Source of the DNA: CAWABB01 sp963780165
GTDB taxonomy: Bacteria > Bacteroidota > Ignavibacteria > UBA10030 > UBA6906
DNA: 64,000 nt
Assembly (NCBI GenBank): GCA_963780165.1
Contig: CAWABB010000001.1
Span: 1 to 64,000 of the forward strand
Direction of reading: 5' to 3'
In this document: positions 1 through 9,070 of the stretch, piece by piece
Layout of the letters: each line of letters opens with the position of its first letter
How positions within the stretch are numbered: position 1 is the first letter of the stretch
Notes under the pieces: generated by a model
Told to the model about the DNA's origin: nothing
The model's input: only the letters and a program-made list of their open reading frames with translations
The model's database searches: none
Program-made: the position numbers and the translations under genes

Positions 1-37
1 ACGCAGGAGGTCGCGGGTTCGAGTCCCGTCCACCCCG
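1..37 (+). tRNA. tRNA-Asp (GTC), 3' half only
   Basis: The window opens just 3' of an anticodon. The 3' anticodon strand GCAGG is followed by a short variable region and a complete T arm (stem 13-17 with 25-29, loop TTCGAGT). The acceptor 3' strand CCACCCC (30-36) and discriminator G37 follow. The order ACGCAGG, variable loop, GGTCGCGGGTTCGAGTCCCG matches bacterial tRNA-Asp, and G is the usual Asp discriminator. CCA is not encoded. The isotype is inferred because the anticodon lies outside the window. Confidence 0.75.
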
Positions 38-39
38 CA

Positions 40-84
40 CGAATGCCCCGCCCTCGGGTGTCTATCCTTGAGGCGGGGCATTCG
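40..84 (+). terminator. Hairpin terminator after tRNA-Asp
   Basis: A perfect 13-bp stem (40-52 with 72-84, GC-rich core GCCCCGCC) encloses a 19-nt loop, starting 3 nt after the tRNA. The T-tract is weak (AATTCT), so termination efficiency is uncertain. Confidence 0.6.
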
Positions 85-105
85 AATTCTGGATGTTGAA
101 AGCAA

Positions 106-126
106 ACGCCCCCGCTTGGAGGGCGT
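106..126 (-). terminator. Possible terminator of glnS
   Basis: A 6-bp stem (ACGCCC/GGGCGT) with a 9-nt loop lies 21 nt beyond the glnS stop. On the minus strand it is followed by TTTGCTTTC. The stem is short, so confidence is modest. Confidence 0.4.
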
Positions 127-147
127 CACACTGCCAACACCAGAAGG

Positions 148-1839
148 CTAGATGGCAACGTCTCGCTGTTCAATCTTCGCCCACGTGTCCTTCAACGTCA
201 CGACACGATTGAACACGGGCGCACCGGGTCGTGAATCTTTGTAGTCCACACAGAAATAGCCCACACGCTCAAACTGAAACCGCGCACCACCCACGGCCTT
301 CCCCAGCATCGGTTCGACTTTGCACTGCCGCAGGATCTCGAGTGAGCGAGGATTCAAATTCGAAAGGAAATCCCCACCCTCCTCCGCCTGATTGGGGTCT
401 TCGTTGACAAAGAGCCGGTCGTAGAGCCGCATCTCGGCATCGACAGCATGACGTGCCGACACCCAGTGAATCGTCCCCTTCACCTTCCTGTTCGCCGCCG
501 ACCCCCCGCTCTTTGTGTCAGGATCATAGGTGCAATGCAGTTCGAGAATGTTTCCCTGACTGTCCTTGACCACCTTCTCGCACCTGATAATGTACGCTGC
601 TCGCAATCTGACCTCCCGCCCCGGCGAAAGACGGTGGTACTTGGGCGGCGGAACCTCCCGGAAATCCTCCCGTTCAATGTATAGCTCACGGGTGAACGGA
701 ATCAGGCGCGTTCCTGCAGATTCGTCCTCCGGATTGTTCAGCGCGGGGAGCTCCTCTGATGAACCATCCGGGTAGTTCGTCAGCACCACTTTCAGCGGCC
801 TGACGACCGCCATCGCCCGCTGGGCCGTTCTGTTCAGATCCTCCCGGATACTCCACTCCAGGAGCGCGACGTCAATGATGCTGTCCTTCTTAGAGACACC
901 GATTCTTTCGCAGAACACCCTGATCGACTCCGGAGTGTACCCTCTCCGCCTGTACCCCGCGATGGTCGGCATCCGGGGATCGTCCCAGCCCGACACGTAG
1001 TTCCCCTGGACAAGCTGCAGAAGCCTCCGCTTGCTCAAGACGGTATAGCTGAGATTCAGCCGGGCAAACTCTATTTGCTGCGGGTGGTAGATGTCGAGCG
1101 CATCGAGGTACCAATCGTACAGTGGTCGATGGTTCTCAAATTCGAGCGTGCAGATGGAGTGGGTAATCCCCTCGATGGAATCTTCGAGCCCGTGCGCCCA
1201 ATCGTAGGTCGGATAGATGCACCACTCGACTCCCTGTCGGTGGTGCGATTCGTGCACGATCCTGTACATGATGGGATCACGAAGATTCATGTTCGGAGAA
1301 GCCATGTCGATCCTGGCCCGAAGCGTTCTTGAACCGTCGGGAAATTCCCCCCTTCGCATCCTCTCCAGCAAATCAAGATTCTCGTCCACATTCCGATTTC
1401 GGTACGGACTTTCCTTCCCCGGTTCGGTGAGCGTCCCGCGCGTCTCCCGTATCTCATCGGCCGTCAGGTCACAGACGTACGCTCTGCCTTTCTTCACCAG
1501 TTCCACCGCCCATGCGTACATCTGCCCGAAGTAGTCGGACGCGAAGAAGATGCGCTCGCCGATGTCGCCGGCAATCCACTTCACATCCTCAACGATGGAA
1601 TCGACGTATTCCTGCTCTTCCTTCTCGGGGTTCGTATCGTCAAATCGTAGATTGCAGATCCCGCCGGGATGCTCGCTGGCAATCCCGTAATTGAGATTGA
1701 TAGATTTTGCATGGCCGATGTGCAGATATCCGTTGGGCTCCGGAGGAAAACGCGTATGCACACGGCCCTGGAATTTCCCTGTTCGAAGATCTTCGGCAAC
1801 AATCTCGCGGATGAAGTCGGCTTTTTCGGTGACAGGCAT
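148..1839 (-). CDS. glnS: Glutamine--tRNA ligase
   Basis: Charges tRNA-Gln with glutamine in the cytoplasm. At 563 aa it has the usual length for bacterial GlnS. The class I signature is clear: PPEPNGYLHIGHAKS near residues 32-46 contains the HIGH motif, and VLSKRRL is the KMSKS-like loop. The GlnRS catalytic core (LRFDDTNPEKE, WCIYPTYDWAHG) is followed by the two C-terminal beta-barrel anticodon-binding domains. The frame is open for 63 codons further upstream, but the ATG at 1839 is preceded by GAGGAG at good spacing and begins the family-typical N-terminus. A promoter lies directly upstream at 1873-1901. Having GlnRS implies direct Gln-tRNA charging. Confidence 0.97.
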   Translation of the reverse strand: MPVTEKADFIREIVAEDLRTGKFQGRVHTRFPPEPNGYLHIGHAKSINLNYGIASEHPGGICNLRFDDTNPEKEEQEYVDSIVEDVKWIAGDIGERIFFASDYFGQMYAWAVELVKKGRAYVCDLTADEIRETRGTLTEPGKESPYRNRNVDENLDLLERMRRGEFPDGSRTLRARIDMASPNMNLRDPIMYRIVHESHHRQGVEWCIYPTYDWAHGLEDSIEGITHSICTLEFENHRPLYDWYLDALDIYHPQQIEFARLNLSYTVLSKRRLLQLVQGNYVSGWDDPRMPTIAGYRRRGYTPESIRVFCERIGVSKKDSIIDVALLEWSIREDLNRTAQRAMAVVRPLKVVLTNYPDGSSEELPALNNPEDESAGTRLIPFTRELYIEREDFREVPPPKYHRLSPGREVRLRAAYIIRCEKVVKDSQGNILELHCTYDPDTKSGGSAANRKVKGTIHWVSARHAVDAEMRLYDRLFVNEDPNQAEEGGDFLSNLNPRSLEILRQCKVEPMLGKAVGGARFQFERVGYFCVDYKDSRPGAPVFNRVVTLKDTWAKIEQRDVAI

Positions 1840-1872
1840 GGTACTCCTCGTTGTTGCTGGCGCTTCATTCCA

Positions 1873-1901
1873 AAAGTACGCAAAAAACCCGGGGTTTCCA
1901 A
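1873..1901 (-). promoter_or_regulatory. Promoter of glnS
   Basis: Reading the minus strand: TTGGAA (1901-1896), a 17-nt spacer, then TACTTT (1878-1873) followed by TGG. TACTTTTG is an exact match to the Bacteroidota TAnnTTTG -7 box. The predicted start is about 27 nt upstream of the glnS ATG, with the Shine-Dalgarno site in between. Confidence 0.6.
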
Positions 1902-1996
1902 TGGAATCGCCGTGGAGTGGGGATGCATTGAAAGAGGACTTCGCCCTGTCTCGCACGCGGACAACCGACCGGAACGCCGCCGGACTGTAGTCAGAC

Positions 1997-2117
1997 GTGC
2001 AGGTGCTCTCCGAGTTCCACGAGGTCATTCTTCAGATCTGTCGCACCGCATGGCCGAAGAAAAGCGTCGGCCTCCCGATCGATCTTCTTCCTCAGGTCAG
2101 ACACCAGACGGAGAGAC
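1997..2117 (+). pseudogene. Remnant of the 15814-16551 gene
   Basis: About 40 codons translate to VLSEFHEVILQICRTAWPKK and then VGLPIDLLPQVRHQTERLF. This aligns without gaps to the first repeat of the secreted protein at 15814-16551 (VLSDFHEVIYQIWHTAWPEK, then IGMLVDLLPQVKQYSDTLS). The signal peptide, the second repeat and the rest of the protein are missing. An in-frame TAG lies just before the homologous stretch and no ribosome binding site is seen. The second motif histidine has become arginine. It is most simply a decayed partial duplicate. Confidence 0.7.
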
Positions 2118-2156
2118 TCTTCAGAGGCCTGATGGGCGTCCGTTTCATTTGTTCTG

Positions 2157-2223
2157 CCAGTGCCGCGCCAACTATCATGTGCTACAATGCCCTATCGACA
2201 CAGCTTGTTGGCGCGAGCACTGG
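2157..2223 (+). repeat. Imperfect inverted repeat
   Basis: The arms CCAGTGCCGCGCCAAC (2157-2172) and GTTGGCGCGAGCACTGG (2207-2223) are complementary over 16 of 17 positions, with one bulged base, around a 34-nt loop. It lies just after the gene remnant. It is not followed by a T-tract and contains no gene. It could be a small mobile-element scar or an operator. Confidence 0.45.
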
Positions 2224-2312
2224 CCCATTTGTGTTTATAGCAATTACAAATTGGAGGGGCACGAGTTCACGCTCCGGAACTTCTGACGACCTGCCATGCA
2301 CTCAACCTGCGT

Positions 2313-2341
2313 TTGACTATCGTTGTGATCTGAGATAACTT
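2313..2341 (+). promoter_or_regulatory. Promoter of the DUF362/DUF6599 operon
   Basis: TTGACT (2313-2318), exactly 17 nt, then TAACTT (2336-2341). It has the same geometry as the other promoters in the window and gives a leader of roughly 110 nt before the ATG at 2459. Confidence 0.55.
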
Positions 2342-2458
2342 ACTGAAGTGTCTCCCTTTGAAGGAACTGCCAGGTCCCAGGGCTCCCCGCGAGCGCGCTG
2401 GGGCAATTGCGCAGCGCCGGAAATCCCGCTGGACCAGCACACTGTCCATCAAGACTGG

Positions 2459-3625
2459 ATGACCATGTCACCCGAATCTCCCATCAGCCGTCGCACACTT
2501 CTCGGGATGCTCAGTTCGGCGATTGCCGGAACGTCAATCGGCAGCTTCACGCCGGGCCGCGCCCGGGCACAGGAGCAGCCCGCGAAGCCGAAGACCAATA
2601 TCGCCGACGCATCGAAGCAGCCCAGGACCTCCGACTCCATGCCGGGGAAGTTCCCTGGAAAGGTGATCCTGGCACGGAACGAGAACGCCTGGTCGAACGA
2701 CGGGCCGGATATCAAGGTTGTGGACCGGATGGTTGAGGGGGCGCTCCTCACGCTGACCGGGGCATCGAGCATCCGGGCCGCCTGGCGGGAGTTCGTGACG
2801 CCGGATGACATCGTTGGGCTCAAGGTGAACCCCGTGGCCGGCAAACTCCTCAGCACCAGCCCCCAGATCGTCCACGTCATCATCACGCAGCTCGAGCAGG
2901 CCGGCATCCCCTTGAAGAACATCGTGATCTGGGACAGGCGCGAGTTCGAGCTGCACGAGACCGGGTTTACGGGCGATGTCTTCCCGGGTGTCCGGATCAC
3001 CGGGACAGAACGGAAGGACGCCGCGGGATCGTTCCGCGACAACGCCGGGAAACTCTACAGCGAAGCGGTGATTGACCGGGACTGGTACTACTGGGCCGAT
3101 GTGGAGGAGAAGTACGACGAAGAGACATTCCCCTACATGGTGAACGAGGGGAAGCACTCCTACTTCACCGGCATTTGCACCAGGGAGGTGACCCGAATCA
3201 TTAACGTTCCGATCCTGAAGAATGCGGGATCATCCGTTACCCTTTGCATGAAGAACCTGGCCTACGGCGCGATCACCAATACGTCGCGGCTCCACAAGAC
3301 GCTCTGGCACGAGACCTGCGCGGAGGTTCCGGCGTTTGCACCGTTGCGCGACAAGGTGGTCCTGAATATCGTGGACGGCGTGAAGGGGTGCTACCAGGGA
3401 GGCCCCGCGGCCAACCCGCAGTTCATCACGACGTTCAATACGATACTGGCCGGGACAGATCCCGTCGCCGTGGACCGGGTCGGGTACGACATCATCCTGA
3501 AGAAGCGGATCGAAGAGAAGATCCAGAAAGAAGAGAACCCGAAAGCCAGGACATTCATGGACCTTGCGGAGAAGCTGGGACTGGGGAGTGCCGACCTAGG
3601 GAAGATCGATGTCACGACGCTGTAG
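2459..3625 (+). CDS. Tat-exported DUF362 family protein
   Basis: A 388-aa protein with a twin-arginine signal (SRRTLLGMLSSAIAG, then a hydrophobic stretch and ARA-QE), so it is predicted to be exported folded. The mature part is a DUF362 domain: DDIVGLKVNPVAGK, IINVPILKNAGSSVTLCMKN and a C-terminal AGTDPVAVDRVGYDII. DUF362 proteins are of uncertain function. Some are fused to or near ferredoxins, but no CxxCxxC cluster motif is present here. The ATG at 2459 was chosen because it places the RR motif close to the N-terminus. Upstream in-frame codons give an unlikely extension. The 3' end overlaps the next gene by 17 nt, suggesting coupled expression. Confidence 0.85.
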   Translation: MTMSPESPISRRTLLGMLSSAIAGTSIGSFTPGRARAQEQPAKPKTNIADASKQPRTSDSMPGKFPGKVILARNENAWSNDGPDIKVVDRMVEGALLTLTGASSIRAAWREFVTPDDIVGLKVNPVAGKLLSTSPQIVHVIITQLEQAGIPLKNIVIWDRREFELHETGFTGDVFPGVRITGTERKDAAGSFRDNAGKLYSEAVIDRDWYYWADVEEKYDEETFPYMVNEGKHSYFTGICTREVTRIINVPILKNAGSSVTLCMKNLAYGAITNTSRLHKTLWHETCAEVPAFAPLRDKVVLNIVDGVKGCYQGGPAANPQFITTFNTILAGTDPVAVDRVGYDIILKKRIEEKIQKEENPKARTFMDLAEKLGLGSADLGKIDVTTL

Positions 3626-4433
3626 AACTCTCCTCCTGGCACTCGCGCTTCTCCCCGGGTTCGCCGCGGCGCAAACCGATATGCCCCTTCTGGGTCCGGG
3701 AGAGATCCCAGGACTTGAAATCCGGCGCATCCAGAGTTTCGCAGGGAAGGCCCTCTACGGTCACATCAACGGAGGAGCGGACCTGTACCATGAATACGGT
3801 TTCGAACGGCTCTCCGTCCAGGAGCTCCGGCTGAACGACGTGACCTACTTCACCGAAGTCTACCTGATGAACGACCCGGCAGGCGCATTCGGGATCTTTT
3901 CCGTCTCTCGCGGGGAGTGCGCGCCGGCCGATTCACTTCCCCGGTCATCCTGCGCGTCACCCTATGTGATTCAGTGGGCGCAATCCCGATATTTCGTGAG
4001 GGTTGCCAGCGCGGTGGGATCGCCCGGTGCGCAGGCAGGCGGACTCCGGCTTGCGCGCAAGCTATCGATGAAGATCCAGGGGGATTGCTGGACCATCCCT
4101 CCCGTTCCGGCCGCAGCGGGGGGAACGGAGCGGACGCTCCTGTTCGTCCGCGGCATCCTGGGGATGCAGAACGGGTTCGACCAGTGGAGTCAGTTCGTGG
4201 AGGGACTGGAGAATTTCGAGGCAACAATAGTCTCCCGGGAAGACTCCACCGGGCAGACCGCTGTGGGGGAGTTCCGGTTCATCGCCGATCAGGACATCGA
4301 GCGATTCTCCCGTGCGTTCACCGGGAGGGGGAAGTTTGTCCGTTCGTTTCAGAAGGGTGAGCGCCGGCTTCTGGTCCTGGAGGCGGACGTTCCCGCCGAT
4401 TCGCTGTGGTCAAGACTCGTGCGGCTTCCGTGA
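3609..4433 (+). CDS. Secreted DUF6599-like protein
   Basis: A 274-aa protein with a Sec signal peptide (LLLALALLPGFAAAQ). The body contains LYGHINGGADLYHEYGF, YFTEVYLMNDPAGAFGIFS and YFVRVAS, the pattern I associate with the DUF6599 family of uncharacterised periplasmic proteins. There are no catalytic motifs. It starts inside the last codons of the DUF362 gene, so the two are probably made together. The family name is from memory of motif style, and the function is unknown. Confidence 0.75.
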   Translation: MSRRCRTLLLALALLPGFAAAQTDMPLLGPGEIPGLEIRRIQSFAGKALYGHINGGADLYHEYGFERLSVQELRLNDVTYFTEVYLMNDPAGAFGIFSVSRGECAPADSLPRSSCASPYVIQWAQSRYFVRVASAVGSPGAQAGGLRLARKLSMKIQGDCWTIPPVPAAAGGTERTLLFVRGILGMQNGFDQWSQFVEGLENFEATIVSREDSTGQTAVGEFRFIADQDIERFSRAFTGRGKFVRSFQKGERRLLVLEADVPADSLWSRLVRLP

Positions 4434-4472
4434 GACCGCCCCACGATGCACCGGTCGACAACAAGGGGGACT

Positions 4473-6338
4473 TCACTCTTCGGTCGCTTGCCGCAAGGCA
4501 GTCTCGCGCATCTGCACATACGAGCCGCGAAGCGTGGCCATGATTTCCAGGTACCGGGAGGTGGTCCGGATATCCTCCAGCTGCGGGTCGACCGAGATCC
4601 ACCTGTAGTCACGGTACCCAAGCGCGATCGCTTGCTGAAGCCAGCGGTTAGCAGCGGCGGTATCAACGCGCCAGGCATAAAGAGTGGCAACATAGTAAGG
4701 GACCTGGGACCCCTCGGGGTACCGGTCGGGGCTCGTCGCGTACGCGGAGAGATTGGCTGCGGCGAGAGACTCGGCCTCCTCCCTCTTCCCGAGCTTGTGG
4801 AGCACATAGGCAAGCTTGAATGCCGACTCGCCCGTATTCCCCCCGATGGAGACAGATTGATCGTAGTAACGATGGGCTTTGTCGTATGATCCGCTGAGCA
4901 TTTCGACATCGCCAGCCGCCACAAGCGCCAGGAACTCGTCCGGATCGATCGAGAGCGCTCGTGCAACGTACGCTCTCGCCGAATCAACCCTGCCCAGATA
5001 TGAATGGTGGTATGCCAGCAGAATATACGGGAGGATGTAGTCCGGCTGCAGGTCGATCGATTTGTGCAGCCACACCTCCGTCAGGCTGTCGAGACCGAGA
5101 TGGAGATAGTAGAAGCCGACGTTGGCGGTCCAACGGGCAAAATTCGGCTCCAGCATGCTGGCCTTTCTCATCCATTTCGCTGCCTCATCGTATGAACCGA
5201 GGGACCAGGCCGCAAACCCGATGTTGTTGATTGCCGCCGCGTAGTTCGGATTCAGCGAGGCGGCCTTCTTATATAGCTCCAGGGCCTTTCGCACTTCACC
5301 CTTGGTCTGCAGGGCGCTCCCCAGCGCCTTGTACCCTTCCGCCAGGTTCGGATCCAGGCTGATGGCCTGATTGCTGACCGCGATCGCGGAGTCGACCCAT
5401 GCCGGCGGAAAGTCGTAGTAGTACCGTCGCTCGTAGGCGTCGCCCAGCCCCGCATACGCCAGAGCATACCGGGGATCAATCGCCAGCGCCTTCCGGAACA
5501 GCTCGATTGCCCGCTCGTTGTCGTTCCGGTTGTAATGATAGAAGTAGTCGCGCCCGTGCAGATAGAACGCGTAGGCGTCGAGATTGTCCGTCGGCTTCTT
5601 TGCGATCTGCGCGAGCTCTACCGCTGACAGCCTCGCGCTGAGAGCGCCGGCAATGCGCTGCGCCACCTCGCTCTGGATCGCGAAGATGTCCTTCAATTCA
5701 CGGTCATAGGTCTCGGCCCAGAGCTGCTGGTCGTGCTCCGCGTCGATGAGCTTCCCCGAAATCCGGACGCGGTTGCCGTCACGACGGACGCTCCCTTCAA
5801 GAATCGATCTGACACCCAGCTCCTCCCCGATCTCACGGAGGTTCTTCTGTGTGTCCTTGTACTTCATCACCGAGGTGCGTGAAATGACCTGCAGATCACC
5901 GATCTTGGACAGCTGGGTGAGGATGTCTTCCGTAATGCCGTCGCTGAAATACGCGTCTTCCTTGTTGTCGCTCATGTTCCTGAACGGGAGGACGGCGACA
6001 GCCTTTGCATTGGCGGCCGTGAGGCTGACTTTCGGCGTTCCGATCATACGGTAGGACAGGGCGAGGGCCACAACCAGGAGCACGCCGTGGAGAAGAAGCT
6101 CCTTCCATGTGAATTTCTGTGCTCCCTCCCCTCCGTGATACCAGGCAAAGAGGAATGCGCTACCAATACCGAGGGTCAGGACAATGACGACGACAGGCAG
6201 AATGACCGGAGGGAGAACGTTGATTTCGAGGAATATCTTGACGACGCCGACCGCAGTGAGCGCTGAGCTCATGTAGATCGCCATCTTTTTGCGGACACCG
6301 CGTGCCTTCAGTTCATCGCGCAGGGCATTCAGCTTCAT
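4473..6338 (-). CDS. Membrane TolB/FlgO-like TPR protein without kinase domain
   Basis: A 621-aa protein. The N-terminus (to about residue 105) has three predicted membrane segments (around VVIVLTLGIGSAFLFAW and LLLHGVLLVVALALSY). Residues ~112-240 form a TolB-N/FlgO-like domain: VAVLPFRNMSDNKEDAYFSDGITEDI, cut here as VAVLPFRNMS and DAYFSDGI, then GVRSILEGSVRRDGNRVRIS. The rest is a run of TPR units (RALAIDPRYALAYAGLGDAY, KAASLNPNYAAAINNIG). The layout matches the two kinase receptors at 52757 and 61816, but the kinase domain is replaced by membrane segments. It is the last gene of the operon starting at 9057 and lies 63 nt after the LPP20 gene. Likely a scaffold or sensor; the function is inferred. 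Confidence 0.85.
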   Translation of the reverse strand: MKLNALRDELKARGVRKKMAIYMSSALTAVGVVKIFLEINVLPPVILPVVVIVLTLGIGSAFLFAWYHGGEGAQKFTWKELLLHGVLLVVALALSYRMIGTPKVSLTAANAKAVAVLPFRNMSDNKEDAYFSDGITEDILTQLSKIGDLQVISRTSVMKYKDTQKNLREIGEELGVRSILEGSVRRDGNRVRISGKLIDAEHDQQLWAETYDRELKDIFAIQSEVAQRIAGALSARLSAVELAQIAKKPTDNLDAYAFYLHGRDYFYHYNRNDNERAIELFRKALAIDPRYALAYAGLGDAYERRYYYDFPPAWVDSAIAVSNQAISLDPNLAEGYKALGSALQTKGEVRKALELYKKAASLNPNYAAAINNIGFAAWSLGSYDEAAKWMRKASMLEPNFARWTANVGFYYLHLGLDSLTEVWLHKSIDLQPDYILPYILLAYHHSYLGRVDSARAYVARALSIDPDEFLALVAAGDVEMLSGSYDKAHRYYDQSVSIGGNTGESAFKLAYVLHKLGKREEAESLAAANLSAYATSPDRYPEGSQVPYYVATLYAWRVDTAAANRWLQQAIALGYRDYRWISVDPQLEDIRTTSRYLEIMATLRGSYVQMRETALRQATEE

Positions 6339-6401
6339 GGCATGGAGTGCTGTCTGGTTCTTCGACGATCGTTCGCGGACGTGCGTGCGGAGCGCGACGC
6401 T

Positions 6402-7775
6402 CTATTTCTGGACCTTGTCAACGAGCTGCGGGATCATATCCCGGGCGATCCTCTGGGCGAGGGTATTCAACCCCTTGGACGCCGCTTTCTCGAAGCTATC
6501 GCTCCCCTCTTTGACATCGTTGATCGAGCTCTTGTAGATCTCCTTGCCGGTTTCCAGGTCAAGCACGGAGACCGTGGCGCTGGCAAACGCGAACGCCAGT
6601 CCGAAACTCTCCGTCCCCTTCCGGGCATCCGCTCTGATGCTGACGAGCAGGGACGCTTTGGCTCTGTCATCGACGAACGAGAAGTTTCTCGCCCCGAGCT
6701 CAGACTTTAACACCGGCTCGATCCGCTTCTGTTGCAGTGGTTCCCCGAACATGGATTCGCTGGCGTCCACAAAGACATCGACGCCCGAAACATTCAGCAC
6801 GAACCTGGTGCCCGGAAGCGTGAAGCTCCCGAGCACCGTGCGCACGAGGGGGGACGTATGCTCGCCGCCGGCCAGCGTCAGAAGGTCCAGGCTCGCCTCG
6901 ATCACCTGGATCCTGTCAGACGCAGTGATCTTCTGGACAGCACATCGTGCGATCCCCTGGTTGTCCGTCCGGACCCGGTCGACACATTCACCGGATCCGC
7001 GGGTGAAGGTGAACCTGAACGGAATCTGCGTGGCGGGTGATGACGCGGAATCCCTCAGGCCCGCCTTCAACTCAAGAGGCTTCTTGAGCGGGCGTCCGAT
7101 CTTCGCGTCTTGCTCTCCGCCGGTCGTGCTGATCTCGATGCTGTTCAGGAGCGCCCGCAGTGACGTGTAGACTTCGTTGACGAGATACACAGATCGACCC
7201 TCAGACTGCACCACCAGAGGCTCTGCAAGATACTTCTCGATAGGGCCGAACGCTTGCGCGTAGAGTCCGAGGGCCTGCCCAACCCTCCCTTCCCGCTCCC
7301 CCTGCTTGCCCTTGGTGTAGAGATCGAGTGACTGCGTTGCCGCTGCGTTGAGCTTTTCGGCGCGGCGCGCTTCATAGTCGGACCTGGAGAGCCTGCAGTA
7401 CACCCAGTACTCTTCGTCGCTCTCATAGGTGTCGATGAGCTGGACCCCTTCCAGGTCGGCCGTCGCGGATGCACGAATACGGGACTGGAACTCATCCTCC
7501 AGCTGTTCATTCTTCTCGAGCACCGTCCGCAGCACGTCGCTCGAGATCGACACGGTAATCTGTGAGGCAATGTCGTTGAGGGCGATATTCCTGGCCCCCT
7601 CAGTATACTCCGCCGCGGGACGGTCCTTCCGGGCCATCCCGATGCCGACGTAGAATTCCTGACTGATCGGACGCTTCCTGACCCACTCGGGCTGGTCGCC
7701 GGAGGCGATCGAGGTGCACAACCCTAGCAACAACAGGAGCGCACGCGCAGCTCTCTGGAGCGCAACCGATTCCAT
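6402..7775 (-). CDS. LPP20-domain envelope protein
   Basis: A 457-aa protein with an N-terminal hydrophobic signal (LLLLLGLCTSIASG) and a mature start at DQPEW. Residues ~28-155 match the LPP20/FlgP-type domain: PEWVRKRP, FYVGIGMARKD, EGARNIALNDIASQITVSI, YWVYCRLSRSDYE. A linker and a second beta-rich region follow (RFVLNVSGVDVFVDASES, ASLLVSIRADARKG), ending in an amphipathic tail. The cysteine at LGLC is not in a good lipobox context, so it may be soluble periplasmic. It sits 46 nt downstream of the M48 protease gene in one transcription unit. A smaller LPP20 lipoprotein is encoded at 12021-12611 in the divergent operon. Confidence 0.8.
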   Translation of the reverse strand: MESVALQRAARALLLLLGLCTSIASGDQPEWVRKRPISQEFYVGIGMARKDRPAAEYTEGARNIALNDIASQITVSISSDVLRTVLEKNEQLEDEFQSRIRASATADLEGVQLIDTYESDEEYWVYCRLSRSDYEARRAEKLNAAATQSLDLYTKGKQGEREGRVGQALGLYAQAFGPIEKYLAEPLVVQSEGRSVYLVNEVYTSLRALLNSIEISTTGGEQDAKIGRPLKKPLELKAGLRDSASSPATQIPFRFTFTRGSGECVDRVRTDNQGIARCAVQKITASDRIQVIEASLDLLTLAGGEHTSPLVRTVLGSFTLPGTRFVLNVSGVDVFVDASESMFGEPLQQKRIEPVLKSELGARNFSFVDDRAKASLLVSIRADARKGTESFGLAFAFASATVSVLDLETGKEIYKSSINDVKEGSDSFEKAASKGLNTLAQRIARDMIPQLVDKVQK

Positions 7776-7821
7776 GAATGGTTCTCCGTAAGGGCGGCCT
7801 GTGGAGAGTCCCGCGTCACCT

Positions 7822-9057
7822 TCAGCGCACGGGAGACGTGGCGGCCGCGAAGCGCCTGGTCATCTGCTCGCCCGGCTTGTCGGTGGTGAACTTCTGCTCC
7901 GCAAAGGCGCGGATCTCTTTAGAACGCTTGACCGCGTCACCTGGCAGCATATAGTCGACATCGAAGATGTCAGGTGTCTCCGTCGAGACGCGTGCCACCC
8001 GCTCGCTGATTCTCACCAATCCAAACGGGTCGTAGCCCGCGTTCGCCGCAAGGATTGCCCCGATCCTGTCCGCTTCGATTTCGTACGAGAGAAGGCGCGG
8101 ATGCACGATTTTCTCGTAGGTTTGATCAACGAGCGCTTCCATTTCCTTCTCTTCCTCCGTCGGTTCCCCGACTTCCTCTTCCAGCTCGCCGAATGCCATG
8201 TCCGCGTGGATGCCCGCGATTCTCTTGCTCATCTCCTGAAGGCCGTGCCGCCGATAGACATGGGCAATCTCGTGGGCAATGACTCCCGCGAGCTCCGATT
8301 CATCCCTGCACTGCTTCACGAGGCCCAGCGTCACGAAGATGTATCCGCCAGGCACGGCGAACGCGTTGACCATCCTGTCGTTGAGCACCAGGACCGTGAG
8401 GCCCGCGTCATACAGCGGCGAAGTCTCGACGATGGTCGCGCAGACCATGTTCACATACCGGTGCAGGAGCCTGTCGTTCACCATCCCCGTGCCGGCAATG
8501 CGAGCGGCGATATCCACACCGATCTCCTGCTCGGGGAGATCCGTAGAGTACTCGGGAGTCGGAAGGTCCAGGTCCTCGATCTGCACCCTGCCCCGATTGG
8601 CGGAGGGATTCTCGCGAACCTCCTTCGCAAAGACGGCAAGTTCTTCGCTCGAGAACCCCTTCTCGGAATAGTGCAGGACGGAATCAACGATCCCGGGTTC
8701 GCCCTTCCCGTACTTCTTCCCAAATCCCTTGATCGCCGCAGACAAGGCTTTCGGGGAACTCCACATGGTTGACGGGGACGTGACGGCCAGGTAGTCGCCC
8801 TTCTCTTCCTTCAGGGAGTTCGCGGCCATCCAGCCGACTTGCTTGTTCGGCAGTTGCACCTTCACCCAGGATCCGGCCCGATTGAGGACGATGAGGGCGG
8901 TGTTTTCAGCCACTGAACCGACCAGGTTATAGTACGCCCCTGCTCCTTCGCGGAGCGCATTGGTCTTCCGCTTGGTGTAGAAGGTTTCCGACAAGAGCGT
9001 TGTCGCACACAGGATGAGTGCAACAGAAGCGAGGAACAGGGATCGCGTCATGAGCAT
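7822..9057 (-). CDS. Secreted M48 metalloprotease with SH3 domain
   Basis: A 411-aa protein with a Sec signal (LFLASVALILCATTLLS), a bacterial SH3 domain at ~27-85 (TNALREGAGAYYNLVGSV, WVKVQLPNKQVGWMAANSL) and an M48 peptidase domain. The zinc motif HEIAH is in GVIAHEIAHVYRRHGLQEM, and the third ligand glutamate is in YEIEADRIG. It is probably a periplasmic BepA/Oma1-like protease acting in envelope quality control (family inference). The start at 9057 has TAGGAGG nine nt upstream, and this site overlaps the stop codon of the short reading frame at 9071-9214. It is first of the large genes in the operon reaching to 4473. Confidence 0.9.
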   Translation of the reverse strand: MLMTRSLFLASVALILCATTLLSETFYTKRKTNALREGAGAYYNLVGSVAENTALIVLNRAGSWVKVQLPNKQVGWMAANSLKEEKGDYLAVTSPSTMWSSPKALSAAIKGFGKKYGKGEPGIVDSVLHYSEKGFSSEELAVFAKEVRENPSANRGRVQIEDLDLPTPEYSTDLPEQEIGVDIAARIAGTGMVNDRLLHRYVNMVCATIVETSPLYDAGLTVLVLNDRMVNAFAVPGGYIFVTLGLVKQCRDESELAGVIAHEIAHVYRRHGLQEMSKRIAGIHADMAFGELEEEVGEPTEEEKEMEALVDQTYEKIVHPRLLSYEIEADRIGAILAANAGYDPFGLVRISERVARVSTETPDIFDVDYMLPGDAVKRSKEIRAFAEQKFTTDKPGEQMTRRFAAATSPVR

Positions 9058-9070
9058 GAGAAAGTTCCTC

